Shown: positions 1-8,869 of the stretch, in pieces
Layout of the letters: the number at the start of each line of letters is the position of its first letter
Numbering within the stretch: the stretch's first letter is position 1
From: a bacterium
GTDB lineage: Bacteria > Electryoneota > RPQS01 > DYHQ01
Length of the DNA stretch: 64,000 nt
NCBI GenBank assembly: GCA_030622545.1
Contig: JAUXGA010000003.1
Coordinates: 150,748-214,747, forward strand
Direction of reading: 5' to 3'
Position numbers and translations under genes: made by a program
Notes under the pieces: generated by a model
What the model was told of the DNA's origin: nothing
Databases searched by the model: none
The model's input: the letters and a program-made list of their open reading frames with translations, nothing else

Positions 1-1477
1 TCTGGATACCTACTGTCGCGCTGAGTCCCGCGTCGTGTCCGGCATTGCCGGTGGAGACATCCTTATACTGGAATATCATGTCTCCATTCTCATGGAAGAT
101 GACCTCAAACTCCAGCGACGCATCTCCGCCTCCACTGGCAAATTGACATTTGTACCACTGAACAACTGTGTAGCGGTCGGGAGTTACTCCGAAGGTCTGG
201 TAATAGATATTCCCGACGCCAAGTATCGCATCTATGTCATCCCAATAGACCGCAACTAACGCAGGCATACTCGAATAGCCGGGGATGTGGTAGGTACTAT
301 TGAATGGATTGCTCTGGGGATACCAGGTGTTGTCCAGATTCAGGAGGAATTGCCCATTGGTTCCCAATTCGAAGATGTCGCGGTTAATACCATAGAAAGG
401 AAAGTCAAATCCCATCGGATAGCGTTCGGCCACATCGTCGCCGTATATTGTGGTCGTTCCCGTACCGCTGATATCAATCCAGTTATACACTGGACCGCCG
501 GTTGTGTCGCTGTCAATCCAGATATAACCGAAGTTATCCGGGCCGCCGGTGTGATAGTGCCGGTTCACCGTGATGGGTTTGTCTAACTGGTCGTTTGTCG
601 GCTGAACATCCCCATCTAAGAAAGTCCGGGCTTCCACAGTCATGGCTCCGATTGCCCCCGGTATCCACGCGCTGAAGAGCACGGTATCCGTTTGGCCGGG
701 GTCAATCGTCTCGGCGTAATAAGTGCAATCACTATAGACAATCGTTCGCGCTTCACCATCATCAACTCGGCAACGCACCCAGAAACCACTCTGAGCGGTC
801 GTACCGAAGTTATAGATGGCTACTTCGGGCAAGTAGGTGGAATCAATCCAACTGGTTTCCGGAGGAACAATTATCTCCGTAACCCCAACATCGGCTGTCC
901 CCGCTGTCGTGTAAGAAAAGACAATATCATCCAACACCCATGCGTCCGCGTAGCCATCGGCAGATGTATGAACAAACGCCAGATAGATGGTGTAACCGGA
1001 GTAATCAGGCAGAGGACTGAGATTCACCGCTGTCCAATCTGTTGGTCCAACGCCGGCATAGGTATAAATCGTATCCGTGAAACTGGCTGGGGAAGTGTCC
1101 GTCTTTGATACCAGCACGTATTCCGGACCATCATTGGAACTGGCCCACTGGAACCGGTGGTAGAAATCCAACACGCAATTGCTGTTGGCGGGAATTACCA
1201 GCGGCCCGGTGACCAGCCATTCTTCCATCGCAAAACCGCCTGCTCCATCCTGAGAAAAGGCGCAGTTGCTGCCTGTATGAGGGTTTGATGTACTCTGCAT
1301 CCAGGTTTCGCCGTCTGTCTCGTCTCCGAGGTTTTTGATATGCCAGCCGGTTGGCGGAAAGCTTCCCTCGAATCCCTCGTTGAGAAGAACGGTCTGAGAA
1401 AAAGCCGGTAGTGACAAAGCAATGAGAATCAAACACGCAGTAAATCCTGCCAATCGAAAGAAATTCCGAAAAAACAT
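1..1477 (-). CDS. Secreted adhesin-like protein with choice-of-anchor J domain (3' end outside window)
   Basis: The frame is open from an ATG at 1477 to the window edge (492 codons, no stop), so the C-terminus is missing. GGAGGT sits just upstream of the ATG. The product begins with a signal peptide (MFFRNFFRLAGF..., cleavage likely after PAFSQ). Next comes a region of about 150 residues starting LLNEGFEGSFPPTGW and ending WVLDDIVF, typical of cleaved-adhesin/choice-of-anchor J beta-sandwich modules. A CARDB-like stretch follows (DVGVTEIIVPPETSW), then a nidogen-like segment (MGFDFPFYG, ALVAVYWDDID). These folds are usual in cell-surface or secreted proteins. A sorting domain like those of the other secreted proteins here may lie beyond the edge, but it cannot be seen. 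The specific function is unknown. Confidence 0.85.
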   Translation of the reverse strand, partial: MFFRNFFRLAGFTACLILIALSLPAFSQTVLLNEGFEGSFPPTGWHIKNLGDETDGETWMQSTSNPHTGSNCAFSQDGAGGFAMEEWLVTGPLVIPANSNCVLDFYHRFQWASSNDGPEYVLVSKTDTSPASFTDTIYTYAGVGPTDWTAVNLSPLPDYSGYTIYLAFVHTSADGYADAWVLDDIVFSYTTAGTADVGVTEIIVPPETSWIDSTYLPEVAIYNFGTTAQSGFWVRCRVDDGEARTIVYSDCTYYAETIDPGQTDTVLFSAWIPGAIGAMTVEARTFLDGDVQPTNDQLDKPITVNRHYHTGGPDNFGYIWIDSDTTGGPVYNWIDISGTGTTTIYGDDVAERYPMGFDFPFYGINRDIFELGTNGQFLLNLDNTWYPQSNPFNSTYHIPGYSSMPALVAVYWDDIDAILGVGNIYYQTFGVTPDRYTVVQWYKCQFASGGGDASLEFEVIFHENGDMIFQYKDVSTGNAGHDAGLSATVGIQ

Positions 1478-1601
1478 AATACCTCCATTGAAACCTAAAA
1501 AGCATCACTCGTTAGTAGTTAATCCATTTTATATCAAGTGCTTAGAGAAAAGCCTGTAAAATTCCATCGTCGTAGTACTCTATTGCGACAATAGGAAATA
1601 T

Positions 1602-1630
1602 AATATACTAAGCATCCTCATGATTGTCAA
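1602..1630 (-). promoter_or_regulatory. Predicted promoter of the secreted adhesin-like gene
   Basis: Minus strand: TTGACA (1625-1630), 17-bp spacer, TATATT (1602-1607). It gives a leader of about 118 nt before the ATG at 1477. It matches the same -35/-10 pattern seen upstream of several other genes here. Confidence 0.65.
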
Positions 1631-1717
1631 TATTCTTCCTAATGAAAAACAAAAAATCCAAAGCATGTATGCCTCGGATTATCAGCCTGTTAGGTTGAAT
1701 CGAAATCTTAGAAAACG

Positions 1718-2078
1718 TCAAGGAGAGGCATTATTCCAGTAATGCCAGAAAGTTTCCCTTATAATAGAGGCAAAATCTTCGTGGTAAATCATCATCGTCG
1801 TCAAGGAACCATCTTTCAACGGGTCAGGAAAGTTAAACATAACCGTATCGCTATCAAAAACAAGCAATTTCAACGGAAGTCGTTCAAGGAAGCGAACTTG
1901 CACTCCGGCCTTTTGTATCTTTTGTAAGATAGCATGTTTGCGCTTACTGCCTGGGGACACCGGAAGCGATGGCCAGCTCGGAAGCTCGAGATGTTCCTCG
2001 CTCAAGAAGTTTCACATAGACTTTCGCTTCTGATTTGCTCAAGCCAGCTTGATTGAGCAGGTCAAGAGGTTTTTCCAT
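1718..2078 (-). pseudogene. Decayed TrmB-family transcriptional regulator (middle deleted, frameshifted)
   Basis: An ATG at 2078 opens a 44-codon frame (MEKPLDLLNQAGLSKSEAKV..., stop at 1944-1946) that reads like the N-terminal winged helix of TrmB-family regulators. Overlapping it in another frame, down to the TGA at 1718, is a segment with ILQKIQKAGVQVRFLERLPL, LLVFDSDTVMFNFPDP and a C-terminal FASIIRETFWHYW, which resembles the end of the TrmB ligand-sensing domain. Family members are around 250 residues; here only about 120 codons remain in two frames. An internal deletion with loss of frame explains both pieces. Whether the HTH fragment is still made is unknown. Confidence 0.6.
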
Positions 2079-2233
2079 AGGTGAAATCCAATTGATTGAC
2101 GAATGGTTTTATGATTAGACGAACAGATTTGGCAGGATATTGTTTTGCGAGTTCATTCATTTCAATATAGCAAATAATTCGAGACTTACAAAAAGAACCT
2201 CTGCAAACTAAAAATTCAGCCCTTTGTGCGGAT

Positions 2234-2262
2234 AAAAAAAGGGGTCGGCGATTGCCGACCCC
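2234..2262 (-). terminator. Rho-independent terminator of the secreted PPC protein
   Basis: Perfect 9-bp inverted repeat GGGGTCGGC/GCCGACCCC (2241-2249 and 2254-2262). On the minus strand it is followed by a run of seven T (2234-2240). It lies 28 bp beyond the stop of the gene ending at 2291. Confidence 0.9.
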
Positions 2263-2290
2263 TTGGGAGATACCATGATTATGGAAATGC

Positions 2291-4039
2291 TTATTTCAGC
2301 AAGAGCATCTTCCGGTTAGCGCTGAAATCATTCACTTGCAGGCGATACATGTACACGCCTGACGGCAAACCATTCGCTACAAATGCTATACTGTAATGGC
2401 CAGCTTGCATGTCCTTCTCGACAAGCGTCGCGATTTCCTGACCCATGATGTTATAGACCTTCAGCGTCACGAAGCCGGCTTCCATCAACGAATAGGATAT
2501 GTTCGTCTGTGGATTGAACGGATTCGGGAAGTTCTGGTCAAGCGCATATTCCATAGGCATCGGAGCTTCCGGAGATGCTTCCGTTGTACCGGTGTCGCCA
2601 TATTCATTGACCGTTCCATTGACATCACGCGACAGCAGGCGATATGTATAAGCTGTACCATTAATGACAGCGCGATCAATGTGCGAGTAATTCATGGCGG
2701 TTTGGCTGTTGCCGGCGCCGTCAACTTGTGCGATAGTCGTCCAGTCATTCGTTAGAGTGCGGCGCTGGAGTTCAAAGTAATCGTTGTTCTGCTCGCTGGC
2801 GGTCGTCCAGTTCAGGGTCACTCTGCGGTCACCGGCGATCGCTTCAAACGAGCTGAGTTCCACCGGCAAATGCTTATCACTGACAATCAGAATCGTGATG
2901 TTACCGCAGTCCATGCCGCAGGGTGAGTCGTAGTACGAAGTTGAGATATAATACGTACCCTCACCAAGAGGCAGGTCTTCGATCAATTCGTGGTTGGATA
3001 AATTGAAGTCCCTCGTCGCCACACAGCTTCCGAGTGGGTCTTCGCAATCCGTGAACACCATCATCTGAACATCATCATCGCCTATAATACCCAGTGTGTC
3101 AAGGACGGCATCTTCACCCAGCGTAATCTGGTAAATCACACTCGGACCGGAAGAAAAGCAGAAAACTCCGCCGCAGAAAGCCGCCCATACGCACGGAACC
3201 GTGTTCTCCGCACAGCATGTGTTGGCGGTGTTCGTATAGCGAAGCACGCCGGGAACGATTATCGGATTCTCGCAGTAATCAATGATTTCTTCGCAGCAGT
3301 CTTCACATTCGACACAGTGAAGAGCCAGAATGTAGGGACCGCTGGAGCTTGACCAACCCTTGACAGAGATGTAATAGGTGCCGGGGGACAGGCAATCCGT
3401 CTCGAGATGACTGTCAAGGCCTTCACCACCGTCGTCGTCGAAGTAAATCTCTTCGCACTGACCATTATGTACGCGCACCTGCGGATCCAATCCCTGACCG
3501 AAAGGCCAATAGCCGGGGGTGTCATTGCCGAATACATTGATAACCAGCTCGTAACAGACTCCCTCAGGAATAATGAACTCATAATAATCCCAGTCACGGG
3601 GAGGGCAGCCCTCAGGAATGACTTCTCCACAAAGGGTATCATCACAGGCAACCGTGCAGTTGGGATCCGGCGGACAGGCGTCATTACCATCTTCAAAATC
3701 ACGGTCATCATACGGACATGGCTCCGGCTGCGGACAATCGACGTAAGCACAGACACTACCTCCGCCCATATGAATGCCGCCCTCCAGATCACATTCGGCT
3801 GGGGTCAGCCCATCAAGGCAACTGCCATCAGCGAGGCAGCACGCTCCATGACAGCGTGTGGGTTGGGGTTGAGGGTCAATGGTGCTTTGAATCGTAACGC
3901 CGCCTTCTGAGGCTGCCGTCTTTTCGATTGTCGTGGGGTTGACATTTTTTTTCCCGATGGTGTCTGCGGCTGCCAACGCATAGCAACACAACAGCATCGT
4001 GGCGATAATCAAGCCACTGAGTAATAAAGTTTTTCTCAT
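2291..4039 (-). CDS. Secreted Cys-rich PPC-like protein with C-terminal type-A sorting domain
   Basis: 582 residues; GGAGG lies upstream of the ATG at 4039. A signal peptide (MRKTLLLSGLIIATMLLCCY) is followed by a Cys-rich segment (CHGACCLADGSC) and a PPC-like beta domain (DTLCGEVIPEG, DDDGGEGLDSHLETDCLSPG, TYYISVKGW). A second beta domain contains a second TYYIS motif. A fibronectin-like stretch (ELSSFEAIAGDRRVTLNWTT) leads into the C-terminal sorting domain with NFPNPFNPQTNISYSL and GLPSGVYMYRLQV. Such endings direct FCB-group proteins to export and cell-surface attachment. The signal peptide and the PPC-like module closely resemble those of the 1935-residue protein at 56.3-62.1 kb, so the two are paralogous in part. 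No catalytic motif is visible. It has its own terminator. Confidence 0.85.
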   Translation of the reverse strand: MRKTLLLSGLIIATMLLCCYALAAADTIGKKNVNPTTIEKTAASEGGVTIQSTIDPQPQPTRCHGACCLADGSCLDGLTPAECDLEGGIHMGGGSVCAYVDCPQPEPCPYDDRDFEDGNDACPPDPNCTVACDDTLCGEVIPEGCPPRDWDYYEFIIPEGVCYELVINVFGNDTPGYWPFGQGLDPQVRVHNGQCEEIYFDDDGGEGLDSHLETDCLSPGTYYISVKGWSSSSGPYILALHCVECEDCCEEIIDYCENPIIVPGVLRYTNTANTCCAENTVPCVWAAFCGGVFCFSSGPSVIYQITLGEDAVLDTLGIIGDDDVQMMVFTDCEDPLGSCVATRDFNLSNHELIEDLPLGEGTYYISTSYYDSPCGMDCGNITILIVSDKHLPVELSSFEAIAGDRRVTLNWTTASEQNNDYFELQRRTLTNDWTTIAQVDGAGNSQTAMNYSHIDRAVINGTAYTYRLLSRDVNGTVNEYGDTGTTEASPEAPMPMEYALDQNFPNPFNPQTNISYSLMEAGFVTLKVYNIMGQEIATLVEKDMQAGHYSIAFVANGLPSGVYMYRLQVNDFSANRKMLLLK

Positions 4040-4499
4040 CTTTCAAATTCCTCCGAAACGTTAAACATACCTTCTCTACTAATTTTTTAGATTTGTGATT
4101 AAGATGCTTCCTTATCGGATCTGGAAACAGATGAGCCTGTCACATATATAGTTTGGGGGCTCTTAAAATTTCCATAATAAATATAAGAAATCTACTTCGT
4201 AAACACAAGTAAATAATGAACTTAAAGTGATTTTTAGCATGATGTAACATCTCTATTTCCTGGGTGAGGAAGGATGGTTTAAATAAACCAACTTCCCGTG
4301 CGGGTTTACCCGCAGGATTTCTATTCGACATGAAAGAATTGGGCGAGAGAAAAGGCAAGTTTCTTAGGGTCAGGAGCTTAAGTGCCCCGTATTTAGTGGT
4401 GGATGCCTCTCGATAAATGGAGAATCCAGTGGGGCAGTTGAATTGGTTCGATAACAAAAAGAAATCCGGAAAACCTTCGAGAATCCGGAAGAGTTGCGG
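4040..4499. other. Intergenic region without a recognisable gene
   Basis: Apparent reading frames here show no recognisable motif. A short palindrome GCGGGT-TT-ACCCGC lies near 4300. The only other signal is the promoter at its right end. Confidence 0.5.
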
Positions 4500-4528
4500 T
4501 TGACATTGGCCGGTACAAGTTCTATATT
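4500..4528 (+). promoter_or_regulatory. Predicted promoter of the membrane protein gene at 4565
   Basis: TTGACA (4500-4505), 17-bp spacer, TATATT (4523-4528), giving a leader of about 30 nt before the TTG start at 4565. Confidence 0.75.
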
Positions 4529-4564
4529 TGCAAATCGCTTCTGATAAAGATTAAGGAAGACATT

Positions 4565-5404
4565 TTGAATACGAAACAGAAAACGACGGGGAAGCAGAAG
4601 ATTCAATCCTTGGCGCTGTGGATACTATCTCTGGTGATTACGTTATCAATAGCAGTCTATCAACGAACCACCGGCCCGACCTATCCCATCAGCGGAGAGG
4701 CGCAACTAAGCGACGTGCCGGTCAGCTATGTTTTCCTGCGCACTCACGGTGGAGAAGGAGGGGCTCTGGTGGAGGTAGGTGTGGAGGATGCAGACGTGGA
4801 AGGCACGCTCGTCTGGCGGCGCTATCCGACGAATGAACGCTGGACTGAAATTCCGATGCGCCGCGAATCGGGTCAGCTTGTCAGCGAGTTGCCTCACCAG
4901 CCGCCGGCAGGTAAAGTGGAGTACTACGTGAATCTGAGGAAGGGAGATGCGAAGCTGATGCTGCCGCCGGATAGAGCGGTGGTGTTGCGATACAAAGGAG
5001 CGGTTCCGGCAGGTGTTTTAGTGCCTCATATCCTGCTGATGTTTGCGGCGATGCTTTTTGCGGCAAGGGCTGGTTTGGAAGCGCTGACGAAGCGCGCCAA
5101 CACGAGGTTTTATGTCGCGGGAGCGACGGGATTGACGCTCATTGGCGGGATGATTTTAGGACCGATTGTACAGAATTATGCGTTCGGAGCTTTTTGGACG
5201 GGAGTGCCTTTCGGATGGGACTTGACGGATAACAAAACGCTGATAGCTATGATAGGCTGGGGCATCGCTTTTATTGCGACGCGCCGTAATCCACCGGCGC
5301 GAGTGTGGGTATTGGGAGCGTCACTTTTGATGTTCGCAATCTATTTGATTCCTCATAGTACGCTCGGTTCCGAACTCGATTATTCAACCCTCTCAGAGCC
5401 ATGA
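4565..5404 (+). CDS. Conserved integral membrane protein of unknown function
   Basis: 279 residues from a TTG start with AAGGA a few bases upstream. One transmembrane helix near residues 14-30 is followed by an extracytoplasmic beta-rich domain of about 110 residues (SYVFLRTHGGEGGALVEVGV, WRRYPTNERWTEIPM). Four or five hydrophobic helices from about residue 150 to the end follow. No catalytic motif is recognised. It stands alone between its own promoter and a gene-poor stretch. The pattern 'helix, small beta domain, multi-helix block' suggests a membrane-anchored sensor or scaffold, but that is only inference. Confidence 0.8.
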   Translation: MNTKQKTTGKQKIQSLALWILSLVITLSIAVYQRTTGPTYPISGEAQLSDVPVSYVFLRTHGGEGGALVEVGVEDADVEGTLVWRRYPTNERWTEIPMRRESGQLVSELPHQPPAGKVEYYVNLRKGDAKLMLPPDRAVVLRYKGAVPAGVLVPHILLMFAAMLFAARAGLEALTKRANTRFYVAGATGLTLIGGMILGPIVQNYAFGAFWTGVPFGWDLTDNKTLIAMIGWGIAFIATRRNPPARVWVLGASLLMFAIYLIPHSTLGSELDYSTLSEP

Positions 5405-5707
5405 TACCGCACTCCTTCGCCGTTGTGGCTCTCCAGAGCCGCAATGGCAATAAAAGCGCACGGCCGTGCGGCACTACCGATAGAATTTCTGCATGGGATT
5501 CGGAAGTTCCACTATTTCATTTGCCAGAGAATCCGAGCTATTGCAATAGATATAGAGACTCCCTCCGAGCGTATTCCCCGTGAAAAAACCTATTCCATGT
5601 TGATGAATCGGTGTGGAATCTCTTGGCTGGCATTTCTGCCTCCTTTTAGGAATGAAGCCTTTTTCCATTTACAGAATATATCGACAATTGCATAAAGAGT
5701 CAAGCAA
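5405..5707. other. Intergenic region without a recognisable gene
   Basis: Short reading frames here have no recognisable motif and overlap on both strands. A 12-bp palindrome GCACGGCCGTGC lies near 5458-5469. Nothing else is visible. Confidence 0.45.
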
Positions 5708-6583
5708 ATGAAAACGTTTTTAGATTGCATCCCGTGTTTTTTTTATCAAGCGTTAAACGCCGTACGCATGGTGACAAGTGACGAGGAAATTCAAGAACGC
5801 GTCCTGCGTGAGGTTCTTCGGTTGGTCAGCGCGATGGATTTGACTCAGTCTCCCCCTGAGATGGGGCAGAAGATTCACAGGTTAATCCGAGAAGTTAGTG
5901 GAAATCCTGATCCTTATGCGGAGGTCAAGCAACGGTTTAATCGGCTCGCGCTTGCGTCTTATCCGGAAATGCAATCGAAAGTGCGCGCATCTCAAGAGCC
6001 TTTCGAGACAGCGGTTCGTTTGGCTATTGCGGGCAATGTTATCGATTTCGGTGTGAATCCCGGACTCAAAGAGGAAGTCGTTAGGCAGTCTATTCACAGT
6101 GCTCTCGAAGCTCCGCTGAATTGGGATGCGCTGAAAAGTTTACAGGCCGCCATCGCACAGTCCGAGAGTATTTTATACGTGGGCGATAACGCGGGCGAAA
6201 TCGTTTTCGACCGGCTCCTGATTGAGCAGATAGGCCGACAGAAAGTTACGTTCGTTGTCAGGGGCAGCCCTGTGATAAATGATGCGACAATGGAAGATGC
6301 GAGAATGACAGGAATGACGGATCTTGTTGAAGTCATTGATAATGGTTCGGACGCGCCGGGAACAATCCTTGAAGATTGCAGCGCGGAGTTTCGTCAGCGT
6401 TTCAAGATGGCGGATATGATAATCACCAAAGGACAGGGGAATTATGAAACACTGAGTCAAGTAAACAGGAAAGTCTTTTTTCTATTCAAGGCGAAGTGTC
6501 CTGTCATTGCCGAGGATGTCGGCTGTGAAACGGGCAGCTACATAATCGAGGTCGGCGGTTTTGGAGGGGAGAAATTAAGATGA
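5708..6583 (+). CDS. DUF89/ARMT1-type metal-dependent phosphatase
   Basis: 291 residues. The prokaryotic DUF89 pattern is clear: an N-terminal DCIPCFFYQAL with paired Cys, then YVGDNAGEIVFDRLLIEQIG, FVVRGSPVINDATMEDA, a NGSDAPGT segment, DMIITKGQGNYETLS and FLFKAKCPVIA. The Asp/Asn residues in these motifs bind a divalent metal in this family, and related enzymes dephosphorylate damaged or excess phospho-metabolites. The true substrate here is unknown. Length is normal for the short bacterial branch. The gene is monocistronic and followed by a bidirectional terminator. Confidence 0.9.
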   Translation: MKTFLDCIPCFFYQALNAVRMVTSDEEIQERVLREVLRLVSAMDLTQSPPEMGQKIHRLIREVSGNPDPYAEVKQRFNRLALASYPEMQSKVRASQEPFETAVRLAIAGNVIDFGVNPGLKEEVVRQSIHSALEAPLNWDALKSLQAAIAQSESILYVGDNAGEIVFDRLLIEQIGRQKVTFVVRGSPVINDATMEDARMTGMTDLVEVIDNGSDAPGTILEDCSAEFRQRFKMADMIITKGQGNYETLSQVNRKVFFLFKAKCPVIAEDVGCETGSYIIEVGGFGGEKLR

Positions 6584-6636
6584 CAAAGAGCATCACCTTG
6601 GCGAGTCAGTAATAAGACATCTTCAGAGAGTTCAAT

Positions 6637-6670
6637 AAAAAAGGAAACCTAAAGAGATTTCCTTTTTTTT
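6637..6670 (+). terminator. Bidirectional terminator between convergent genes
   Basis: A-run and GGAAA (6637-6647) pair with TTTCC and a T-run (6658-6670). The hairpin is flanked by A and T tracts, so it can stop transcription from both the DUF89 gene (plus) and the FAD oxidase block (minus). Confidence 0.8.
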
Positions 6671-6690
6671 ATTACTTATGTTTATCCGTT

Positions 6691-8025
6691 TCAACTTAGA
6701 GCTTTTTCAGCCGGGAAGATGGCGTCGGGGTCTAACTGTTCCTTCAGTTTATCTCGGACTTTCCATCCCGTCGGTGATGAGCCTCGGCGCAAAGCCACTC
6801 GCCGCAGCACCCCCTCTGCCGCTTTGCCCGCCGGGCCGCCGCCTAACTGCGCAGAATATTCCTGCAGCTTTTCGAGTACTTCACCGGCTCGCCTGCGCAG
6901 ACGTGGTTCATCTTCAGGCAGGAGAAGCCAGATATGCAGATGTCCGACTTCGACAGTTCCCCACAGCGCAATCGGCAGGTTGGCTTCATGGGATAACGCT
7001 CGCGCATCGGCTTCGAAATCGGGAAACGCGCGGGCGGGCAAAACGACCTGGCCGTGCAGACGCGCGGGGAAGAGCTGCGTTGCCAACGGTTCGAGCGAGA
7101 AGAGTTTTTTCCAGAGTTCATCGACTTCAGCGGTACCTTCAAAGAGGTTAGCATCCAAATCCGACGGCAGTGTTTCAGGAACTTTCGTGCTCCATTCACA
7201 AACCACCGCTGCTTTTGCTTTTTCCGGCGCCAGAGTCGCGGTTCCTCGCCGCAGGATTTCCAGAGAACCTTCATCCAATAGAAGAACAATATCCGGCGCC
7301 GGCGACATCAATCCCACTTGAGATAAGACCGTCGTGACATCTTTGGCATTTCCCAAAAGTATCACACTGGCCGCTCGATAGTCCGGCAGCGGTTCCAGCA
7401 GTAAATCCACTTTAGTCAGCACGCCCAACTCGCCTCGGGAGCCGAAAAGAAACGCCATCATGTCAGCGGAATTACCGCCGGATGACAAGGAACCGGTGCG
7501 ATGAATTTCTCCCGTTCCGTCAACCCATTCGATGCCCGCCAGATGCGACAACACTCCGCCATGATGCCATGTTCGGATTCCTTCCCATCCGGATGCGATG
7601 AGAGCGCCGATGCTCGTGGCTTTGGGAGATGGAAAGAGAGGCGACCAGCGCACATGATACTTCAGAAAATCCGGCTGCAGCGCTTCGATAGACGTTCCCG
7701 CCGCAACCTGCAGGCGAGTGTTGTTGTCCTGAAATCGCGGAGACGACACAAGCTGCGCGGTCGAGAGCAGCATTTTGCCGCCCAAATCATTGGCGCGTCT
7801 TGGAGACAAACCCGAGCAAATTTCGACGGGCATCTTTTTCTCTGACGCGTAACGCAGGCATGCTTGAACTCCGGAAACGGTCGCTGGTTCCACCACCAAT
7901 GCCGGTAACTGCTTTCGCGTCACCTGTCCTTCCAACAATTCCAGAATCTTGTCGCGATTTGTATGCAGGGAACCTTGATCAATGGCTTTGCGCAGCCGCG
8001 CGTACTTATCAAAGAGAGGTATCAT
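6691..8025 (-). CDS. FAD-linked oxidase / FAD-binding oxidoreductase (GlcD-like)
   Basis: About 444 residues from the ATG at 8025, 5 bp after the FmdB stop. A TTG at 8064 would add 13 Lys-rich residues and overlap FmdB, so the ATG is preferred. The N-terminal half is a PCMH-type FAD domain: LPALVVEPATVSGVQACLRY, a conserved segment VEICSGLSPRR, PSPKATSIGALIASGWEG and LFGSRGELGVLTKVDLLLEP. The C-terminal half is a divergent substrate-binding domain ending FPAEKALS. The family oxidises 2-hydroxy acids such as glycolate or lactate. No partner Fe-S subunit is adjacent, so donor and acceptor remain open. It is the last gene of a minus-strand run. Confidence 0.85.
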   Translation of the reverse strand: MIPLFDKYARLRKAIDQGSLHTNRDKILELLEGQVTRKQLPALVVEPATVSGVQACLRYASEKKMPVEICSGLSPRRANDLGGKMLLSTAQLVSSPRFQDNNTRLQVAAGTSIEALQPDFLKYHVRWSPLFPSPKATSIGALIASGWEGIRTWHHGGVLSHLAGIEWVDGTGEIHRTGSLSSGGNSADMMAFLFGSRGELGVLTKVDLLLEPLPDYRAASVILLGNAKDVTTVLSQVGLMSPAPDIVLLLDEGSLEILRRGTATLAPEKAKAAVVCEWSTKVPETLPSDLDANLFEGTAEVDELWKKLFSLEPLATQLFPARLHGQVVLPARAFPDFEADARALSHEANLPIALWGTVEVGHLHIWLLLPEDEPRLRRRAGEVLEKLQEYSAQLGGGPAGKAAEGVLRRVALRRGSSPTGWKVRDKLKEQLDPDAIFPAEKALS

Positions 8026-8029
8026 TTTT

Positions 8030-8290
8030 TTAGCCGTCTTTTGTTCTTTTTTTTGGAGTTTCAAGTTTTTTCACGTCTTTCGGGCGGAGCGAATGCGAGG
8101 ATTCGCTTTTGCGTTTGTAATCTGTTTCATAGAAACCGGAACCTTTGAAAATAAGGCCGGTTCCACCTGAAATCAGCCGTTCGATTCGACCGCCGCATTC
8201 CGGACAGACCTTCAGCGGCTCATCCCGCATGGACTGAAAAGCTTCAAATTGATGGCCGCAACTCACACAGCGATAATCATACGTCGGCAT
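8030..8290 (-). CDS. FmdB-family zinc ribbon protein
   Basis: 86 residues from the ATG at 8290 (AGGA 8 bases upstream; a TTG at 8296 is the alternative). The start MPTYDYRCVSCGHQFE and the pair CVSC/CPEC form the zinc ribbon of FmdB-type regulators. A highly basic tail rich in Lys/Arg/Ser follows. It lies 5 bp upstream of the FAD oxidase, probably in one transcript. The role is not established; members are often called putative regulatory proteins. Confidence 0.85.
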   Translation of the reverse strand: MPTYDYRCVSCGHQFEAFQSMRDEPLKVCPECGGRIERLISGGTGLIFKGSGFYETDYKRKSESSHSLRPKDVKKLETPKKRTKDG

Positions 8291-8350
8291 GGGCAATGTC
8301 CTGATTGATTTATGTGTATCTATCTTCGCGGATAGATGACGGTCTTTGAT

Positions 8351-8869
8351 TTAAAAATCATCCTGCCAGAGAACGATTTGGAATCGGTCGTCGGTTGGTT
8401 TGTTCACGATGAAATGCGCGAAGCCGATGAGTGGCGTCAGTTCATCCAACAGCAGTTGAAACCGGATGTGAAATTCCACAAGCGAATCGGGTGTGGCGAT
8501 GTCTTCAATGCCGGGAGGCGCTTCGCCCCAAATCAGATTGATATGGCGAAAGCTTCGGAACATTCTCGCCGTGGCGCGCAGGTCGGTTTCCCGGTACCAG
8601 CTTTCCGTCCGATTCAAATCGTAATCGAAATACTGAAATTGAAAATTCTCGCCTAAACATTCGGCGTATTGCAGTGAATCCCCGAGTTCATAGGCGGTTT
8701 TGAAATTTTCTAGTAGTCCGCCGATAGTCGAAGCGTCGTTCCAGAGCGACCCGGTCGGTCCGCGCAGTTCCGGTGCGAAAGGATTGATGCATCCTGCCGC
8801 GAGAAGCACGATGATGCCCAAAACGCAGAGGCGTCGTTTTATCTGACCAGTGCTTTCAGATCGCTCCAC
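8351..8869 (-). CDS. Small NTF2-like lipoprotein (second of a pair)
   Basis: 172 residues from a GTG at 8869, chosen because AAGGAGAA lies just upstream and the resulting N-terminus (KRRLCVLGIIVLLAAGC) is a good lipoprotein signal with lipobox LAAGC. An ATG at 8902 would give an unlikely Arg-rich leader. The mature part reads like an NTF2/SnoaL-type fold (LLENFKTAYELGDSLQYAEC...FQIVLWQDDF). It overlaps the upstream lipoprotein gene by 31 bp, so the two are likely translated together. Function unknown. Confidence 0.75.
   Translation of the reverse strand: MERSESTGQIKRRLCVLGIIVLLAAGCINPFAPELRGPTGSLWNDASTIGGLLENFKTAYELGDSLQYAECLGENFQFQYFDYDLNRTESWYRETDLRATARMFRSFRHINLIWGEAPPGIEDIATPDSLVEFHIRFQLLLDELTPLIGFAHFIVNKPTDDRFQIVLWQDDF

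Noticed and set aside
35-1108. Three plus-strand open frames at the left edge
   Set aside because: The minus strand carries a continuous 492-codon frame with signal peptide, promoter and ribosome site, so these are shadows.
4140-4457. 105-codon minus-strand frame in the 4.0-4.5 kb gap
   Set aside because: No motif, no ribosome site, and AT-rich composition unlike neighbouring genes.
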